Shown piece after piece: positions 30,894-34,545 of a stretch of DNA of 34,545 nt. This stretch comes from DATKXU01 sp035528905 (lineage in GTDB: Bacteria > Armatimonadota > UBA5829 > DTJY01). The translations under genes and the position numbers were made by a program. Where the stretch lies: NCBI GenBank assembly GCA_035528905.1, contig DATKXU010000106.1:1-34545 (forward strand), in the 5' to 3' direction. A model generated the notes under the pieces. The model saw only the letters and a list, made by a program, of their open reading frames with translations, did not search any database and was not told the DNA's origin. Each line of letters starts with the position of its first letter. Within the stretch, counting starts at the first letter, position 1.

Positions 30894-31901
30894 TCACCGC
30901 TCCTCGTACCACTTCCGGGTGAACTCCCGGTATTCAGCCTGATGTTCCTTGATCTTGCGCCACCAGGCTTCGTTCTGCACGTACCATTCAACCGTGTACT
31001 TCAGCGCCTCCTCGAATCTGTAGCGCGGAGACCAGCCCAATTCCCGTATCCGCGTGCAGTCGAGCGAGTAGCGCCTGTCATGTCCCGGCCTGTCGGCCAC
31101 GAAATTGATCAGCGATTCCGGTTTGCCCAGTATACCCAGTACGAGCCTGGTCACCTCCAGGTTCGTGCGTTCGTTGCCGCCGCCGACGTTGTATGCCGTT
31201 CCAGCTTCTCCTTTGTGGAGGATGAGGTCAATGGCTTCGCAGTGGTCGAGCACGTAGATCCAATCCCTCACCTGCCGGCCGTCCCCGTACACGGGCAGCG
31301 GCTTGTCCTCCAGGGCATTTGTGATAAAAAGGGGGATCAGCTTTTCAGGATATTGATAAGGCCCGAAGTTGTTGGAGCCTCTGCTGATGAGAACCGGCAG
31401 GCCGTAAGTCACGAAGTACGATCGGGCCAGCAGCTCGCCGCCCGCCTTGCTGGCCGAGTAAGGACTGCTCGGCTCCAGAGCGTCGCCTTCCTTGAACGAG
31501 CCGTCCTGGATGCTGCCGTATACCTCGTCGGTCGAGATGTGGACGAATCTCTCGATGCCGAATCGCTTGCAGGCGTCGAGTAGGACAAAGACTCCGTAGA
31601 CATCCGTGAGGACAAAGCTTCCGGGATCGGTGATGGATCTGTCCACGTGAGTCTCGGCGGCAAAGTTGACAATGGCATCGGCGTCCTCGGCCAGCTCATC
31701 AACAAGCGATTTGTCCCGGATGTCTCCGTGAACGAACTTGAAGCGGGGGATGTCTTGGAGGTCTGCAATGTTGTCGAGATTGCCGGCGTATGTCAGGGCA
31801 TCGAGCACGGTAATGCTGTACTCGGGGTGCTTGTCCAGCATGTAATGGCAGAAGTTACTGCCGATAAAGCCCGCTCCACCGGTAACGAGGATGTTCTTCA
31901 T
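30894..31901 (-). CDS. rfbB: dTDP-glucose 4,6-dehydratase
   Basis: This 335-residue extended short-chain dehydrogenase has NAD-binding TGGAGFIGSNFCHYML, the catalytic STDEVYG and YSASKAG motifs, HVDRSI, and SRGSNNFGPYQYPEKLIPLF. It makes dTDP-4-keto-6-deoxyglucose, the branch point to dTDP-rhamnose and other deoxysugars. An epimerase gene lies upstream (32080-32535). rfbA and rfbD are not in the window. The length is normal. Confidence 0.95.
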   Translation of the reverse strand: MKNILVTGGAGFIGSNFCHYMLDKHPEYSITVLDALTYAGNLDNIADLQDIPRFKFVHGDIRDKSLVDELAEDADAIVNFAAETHVDRSITDPGSFVLTDVYGVFVLLDACKRFGIERFVHISTDEVYGSIQDGSFKEGDALEPSSPYSASKAGGELLARSYFVTYGLPVLISRGSNNFGPYQYPEKLIPLFITNALEDKPLPVYGDGRQVRDWIYVLDHCEAIDLILHKGEAGTAYNVGGGNERTNLEVTRLVLGILGKPESLINFVADRPGHDRRYSLDCTRIRELGWSPRYRFEEALKYTVEWYVQNEAWWRKIKEHQAEYREFTRKWYEER

Positions 31902-31989
31902 CCTGGTGATCCCTGTCTAGAGTGCCGTCTGTTTATGAATACGCCGCATCTATGCTGCCGGTTCCGGCGCCCGCAGCATGAGGCTGCGA

Positions 31990-32070
31990 GTTCCAGGTTC
32001 CAAGTTCCAGGTTGGAAGTTGGGCGTTGGACGTTCTCCCATACTCCCATACTCCCATACTCCCATACTCC
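31990..32070 (+). repeat. Heptamer array followed by four perfect 8-bp repeats
   Basis: Seven 7-base units occupy 31990-32038: GTTCCAG, GTTCCAA, GTTCCAG, GTTGGAA, GTTGGGC, GTTGGAC and GTTCTCC. They are followed directly by four exact copies of CATACTCC (32039-32070). The GTTCCAA units match the array at 5221, and one CATACTCC also occurs at 5177-5184. The array fills the rfbB-rfbC gap and ends 10 bases before the end of the epimerase gene. Confidence 0.92.
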
Positions 32071-32079
32071 CTATGCGCC

Positions 32080-32535
32080 CTATCTCATCTTGATTTCCCA
32101 GTCGTACGGGATTTCGTCCGTATTGTAGGGCAGGCGGTACTCGTCGGGATGAGCTGCGTCATACAGCTCGGTGGGAATGTTCAGTAGAAGCGACGGCTCG
32201 AGGCCGATGGTCTTGTACCCGTGGATGATGCCTTTGGGTATCTTGAGCAGGACCATGTTCTGCTCGCCGAGGAAGACTTCCTGGACCTCGCCGTATGTCG
32301 GCGAGCCCTCGCGCAAATCGTAGAGCACGGCCTTGACCATCCCTTCCACAACCGCCCATAAGTCGTCCTGCTTCTTGTGGTAATGCCATGCGCGGATCAC
32401 ACCGGGATAGTTCAGGGACGCGTAGATCTGGCCGAAGCGCTCGAAGATGTCGTCATCCGACCTGAGTATCTCGGTCAGACATCCTCTCTCGTCGGCATTT
32501 CCATGCAGCTTTTTGATTATTGCGCCGTCTATCAT
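32080..32535 (-). CDS. dTDP-4-dehydrorhamnose 3,5-epimerase family protein
   Basis: This 151-residue cupin-fold protein is of the RfbC family. It has DERGCLTEILRSDDDIFERFGQ, the IRAWHYHKKQDD block carrying the catalytic-type His, VKAVLYDLREGSPTYG and IPKGIIHGYKTIG. At about 150 residues it is shorter than canonical RfbC (~180) and resembles the short epimerase-like proteins found in heptose and deoxysugar clusters, so the exact step is uncertain. It should act on the product of the adjacent 4,6-dehydratase. Confidence 0.85.
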   Translation of the reverse strand: MIDGAIIKKLHGNADERGCLTEILRSDDDIFERFGQIYASLNYPGVIRAWHYHKKQDDLWAVVEGMVKAVLYDLREGSPTYGEVQEVFLGEQNMVLLKIPKGIIHGYKTIGLEPSLLLNIPTELYDAAHPDEYRLPYNTDEIPYDWEIKMR

Positions 32536-32602
32536 ATCAGGCTCCGGATTGGTGATTGTAGGTCAAGGACACGCGGATGCAGGGGAGCGCACGCCGGGGA
32601 GC

Positions 32603-33799
32603 TCAGTGCCCGTCAACCGTCTCGGATGCCCGCCTGTCGGAGTGGAGAATCCGCTCGTTCACCCTAGCCAGTATACCGAAGCGCTCGTCGGGGGTCAACC
32701 CAGATGCCGATCTGAACGCGCGACACGTCTGCTGGACGAAGTGGAGTATCTGCTCCTTGAACACTGAGACGTCGAACAACTCCGCGTGCCTGCGAATCTC
32801 CCGAGGATCGAACTTGGACGCATCGAAATCGGCTATCGCGCCGATCAGGGAGTCCGCAGTTTGCTCGTAGAAGAAACTTCCGGTGACGCCGTCCTTAACT
32901 GTCTCCAGCGCTCCGCCGGCCGCGTATGCAATGACGGGCTTCCCGCAAGCCATGGCCTCCAGGGGCGCGAGTCCGAAGTCCTCCAGCCCGGGGAAGACCA
33001 GCGCCCTGCACTCGCGAAGGCATCTCTGCGTTTCGTCATCAGGCAGCCTGCCGAGAAATTCGATTGTGGGGCCTGCCAGCTTCTGCAGGCGCTCCAGGTC
33101 CCGGCCGTTTCCTACTATCTTCAGCGGCAACCGCAGGCTGTTGAATGCCTCGATCGCTATCTCTATGCGCTTGTACGGCAGCAATCTGGATAGAATCAGG
33201 TAGTAGCCCGCGTCCTTTTCGCTTACCGCGAACTTCGACACGTCCACCGGCGGATGGATGATCGTGGCGTCTCTCCGGTAGTGCTTCCTGATTCTCCTCC
33301 TGACCTCGCCTGATATTGCAATATAGTGATCCACCCGATCGGCGGTAATCTCGTCCCATCTTCGCAGCCGGTGGATCAGGTATGGCAGGCATATCTTCGT
33401 CAGCCGCGAGAACGGCTCCTGCTCGATGTAGGTATGATAGTTCCATACAAACCGCATAGGAGTATAGCAGTAGCATATATGGCAGGTGTGCGGCAGGGTG
33501 ATCACGCCCTTGGCGAATGCGGACGAGCTGCTGAGGACGACTTCGTACTCCGAAAAATCGAAGAGCTCGAATGCGTAGGGATAGAGGGCGAGATACCGGC
33601 GTGCATGCTTTTTGACGAAGGGGAGGCGCTGCATGAAGGAGGTGCGGATGTCGGCGGTTTGAAAGGAAGGACATACGGCTGACGGAACGTAGATCGAGGT
33701 GTAGATCGGAGCCTCCGGGAAGATTTCCTGGAATATCTTGACGACCTGCTCAGCGCCGCCCATTTGTGTCAAGTAATCATGAACTATTGCCAGTTTCAC
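32603..33799 (-). CDS. Glycosyltransferase family 4 (GT-B)
   Basis: The 398-residue GT-B enzyme starts with MKLAIVHDYLTQMGGAEQVV, the usual glycine-rich N-terminus of GT4. The C-terminal nucleotide-sugar domain contains YYLILSRLLPYKRIEIAIEAF, VGNGRDLERL, and the EX7E signature in PGLEDFGLAPLEAMACGKPVIA. It would add a sugar to a lipid-linked glycan at the inner membrane. The start is GTG at 33799, seven bases after the preceding glycosyltransferase stop. The acceptor and donor cannot be read from sequence. Confidence 0.92.
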   Translation of the reverse strand: MKLAIVHDYLTQMGGAEQVVKIFQEIFPEAPIYTSIYVPSAVCPSFQTADIRTSFMQRLPFVKKHARRYLALYPYAFELFDFSEYEVVLSSSSAFAKGVITLPHTCHICYCYTPMRFVWNYHTYIEQEPFSRLTKICLPYLIHRLRRWDEITADRVDHYIAISGEVRRRIRKHYRRDATIIHPPVDVSKFAVSEKDAGYYLILSRLLPYKRIEIAIEAFNSLRLPLKIVGNGRDLERLQKLAGPTIEFLGRLPDDETQRCLRECRALVFPGLEDFGLAPLEAMACGKPVIAYAAGGALETVKDGVTGSFFYEQTADSLIGAIADFDASKFDPREIRRHAELFDVSVFKEQILHFVQQTCRAFRSASGLTPDERFGILARVNERILHSDRRASETVDGH

Positions 33800-33805
33800 C
33801 GGCGT

Positions 33806-34545
33806 TCAGCCCCTTGTCTCGTTGTGAACCCTTTCGTAGACTTTCAACGTCTGCCTTGCTGTTTCCTCCCAGGAAAATTTCTTTGCTCGTTCGAGGCCCT
33901 TTGCGCTCATTTCCTGCCTCAGGTCGGGGTCGCAGAGCACCCTGAGAATCGCTCCCGCCAGCTCCTCTACGTTATACGGATCCACCATGATGCCAGCGTC
34001 TCCGACCACCTCGGGCAGCGAGGAAGCATTCGACGTGATGACGGGAGTCCCGCAGGCCATGGCCTCCAGAGGCGGCAGCCCGAAGCCCTCATGGAGCGAG
34101 GGGTACACAAACACCGTTGCCGCGCTGTACAAAGCAGGCAGATCCTCAGCCGGAACATACCCCGTGAAGCGAACAGATTCTTTCAGGCCCAAATCTTCAA
34201 CCAACTTGAAGGTCTGGTTGAAAAACCAGCCCTTCCCGCCAGCCAGAACCAACGTGCAGTCTTTCGCCGGGCTACTCTTTCTTGCCTGACTGAATGCCGC
34301 CAGCAGGGCAGGTATGTTCTTGCGAGGCTCCAGCGTTCCCAGATAGAGGATTGTACTATGCCCCAGGCCGTGTTCCCTCGCCACTCGCTCCTTGCGTTCA
34401 TCGGACACCGGCCGGTAGGGCGGATCCACGCCAAGCAGCGTAGTGTATATCTTGTGCTCCGGCGCACCGAGAAGCTCCACGATGTCCCGCTTGGTGCTCT
34501 CGGAAATCGCTATGATGGCGTCGGCCTTCTTCACAGCGCGCCTGG
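33806..34545 (-). CDS. Glycosyltransferase family 4, C-terminal part (runs off the window)
   Basis: The frame is open to the window edge, so the true start lies beyond 34545. The visible ~246 residues begin in the linker (VKKADAIIAISESTKRDI) and cover the nucleotide-sugar-binding domain: TILYLGTLEPRKNIPALLAAF, FTGYVPAEDLPALYSAATVF and the EX7E motif in PSLHEGFGLPPLEAMACGTPVI, ending with the cross-over helix (FSWEETARQTLKVYERV). It is probably co-transcribed with the next glycosyltransferase, six bases away. It resembles mannosyl/rhamnosyl transferases of surface glycan clusters, but specificity is not determined. Confidence 0.92.
   Translation of the reverse strand, partial: RRAVKKADAIIAISESTKRDIVELLGAPEHKIYTTLLGVDPPYRPVSDERKERVAREHGLGHSTILYLGTLEPRKNIPALLAAFSQARKSSPAKDCTLVLAGGKGWFFNQTFKLVEDLGLKESVRFTGYVPAEDLPALYSAATVFVYPSLHEGFGLPPLEAMACGTPVITSNASSLPEVVGDAGIMVDPYNVEELAGAILRVLCDPDLRQEMSAKGLERAKKFSWEETARQTLKVYERVHNETRG

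Overview
The window is about 34.5 kb of GC-rich bacterial DNA (roughly 60% by eye), densely coded, with no rRNA, tRNA or CRISPR array. A lipoprotein-type binding protein, an outer-membrane beta-barrel carrying an SLH-like N-terminus (27022-28557), GDP-heptose precursor genes and a multiheme cytochrome point to a diderm environmental bacterium. The mix of an SLH-tethered outer-membrane protein, sugar ABC importer and four-helix-bundle gene fits lineages such as Armatimonadota. That placement is a guess, not a result.

Layout. 1-260: tail of a uroporphyrinogen-decarboxylase-family gene. 474-6171: housekeeping block ffh-rpsP-khpA-rimM-trmD-rplS-lepB-rnhB plus a small membrane protein. 6284-9367: a large GH106-like glycoside hydrolase, converging on a sugar ABC importer operon (binding protein, two permeases, 9342-12896, minus strand) into which a four-helix-bundle gene has been inserted. 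13141-16291: small hypothetical gene, M48 peptidase, and a candidate selenoprotein. 16380-18777: two unknown membrane proteins and a SPOR protein. 19040-23026: secreted beta-helix protein and a second M48 peptidase. 23132-24949: rhomboid-TPR protein and a lipoprotein. 25021-34545 (all minus strand): surface polysaccharide region with three GHMP kinases, a Wzi/SLH-like outer-membrane protein, gmhA/gmhB/hddA, two dTDP-sugar genes and two glycosyltransferases.

Main discovery. The minus-strand gene 16291-14858 is split by one in-frame TGA at codon 58. Read through, it gives one 477-residue exported protein: an UshA-like (5'-nucleotidase-fold) domain followed by four CxxCH haem sites. The TGA falls exactly where relatives have the last Cys of a PCGC motif. 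Hairpins that could act as a bacterial SECIS follow directly, and a sigma70-type promoter precedes the gene. This is best read as a selenocysteine-containing multihaem protein.

Second discovery. Tandem 7-bp (and one 8-bp) repeat arrays recur in at least five places. Two lie in inverted orientation around the four-helix-bundle gene, forming an element of about 520 bp (11067-11587) inside the ABC operon. Array DNA supplies coding sequence or a stop codon for three neighbouring proteins: the permease N-terminus, the binding-protein C-terminus and the rhomboid C-terminus.

How the genes fit together. The GH106-like enzyme has no signal peptide and would act on imported oligosaccharide delivered by the neighbouring ABC importer, whose ATPase is not in the window. 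The 25-34.5 kb block would make and export a heptose- and deoxysugar-containing surface glycan.
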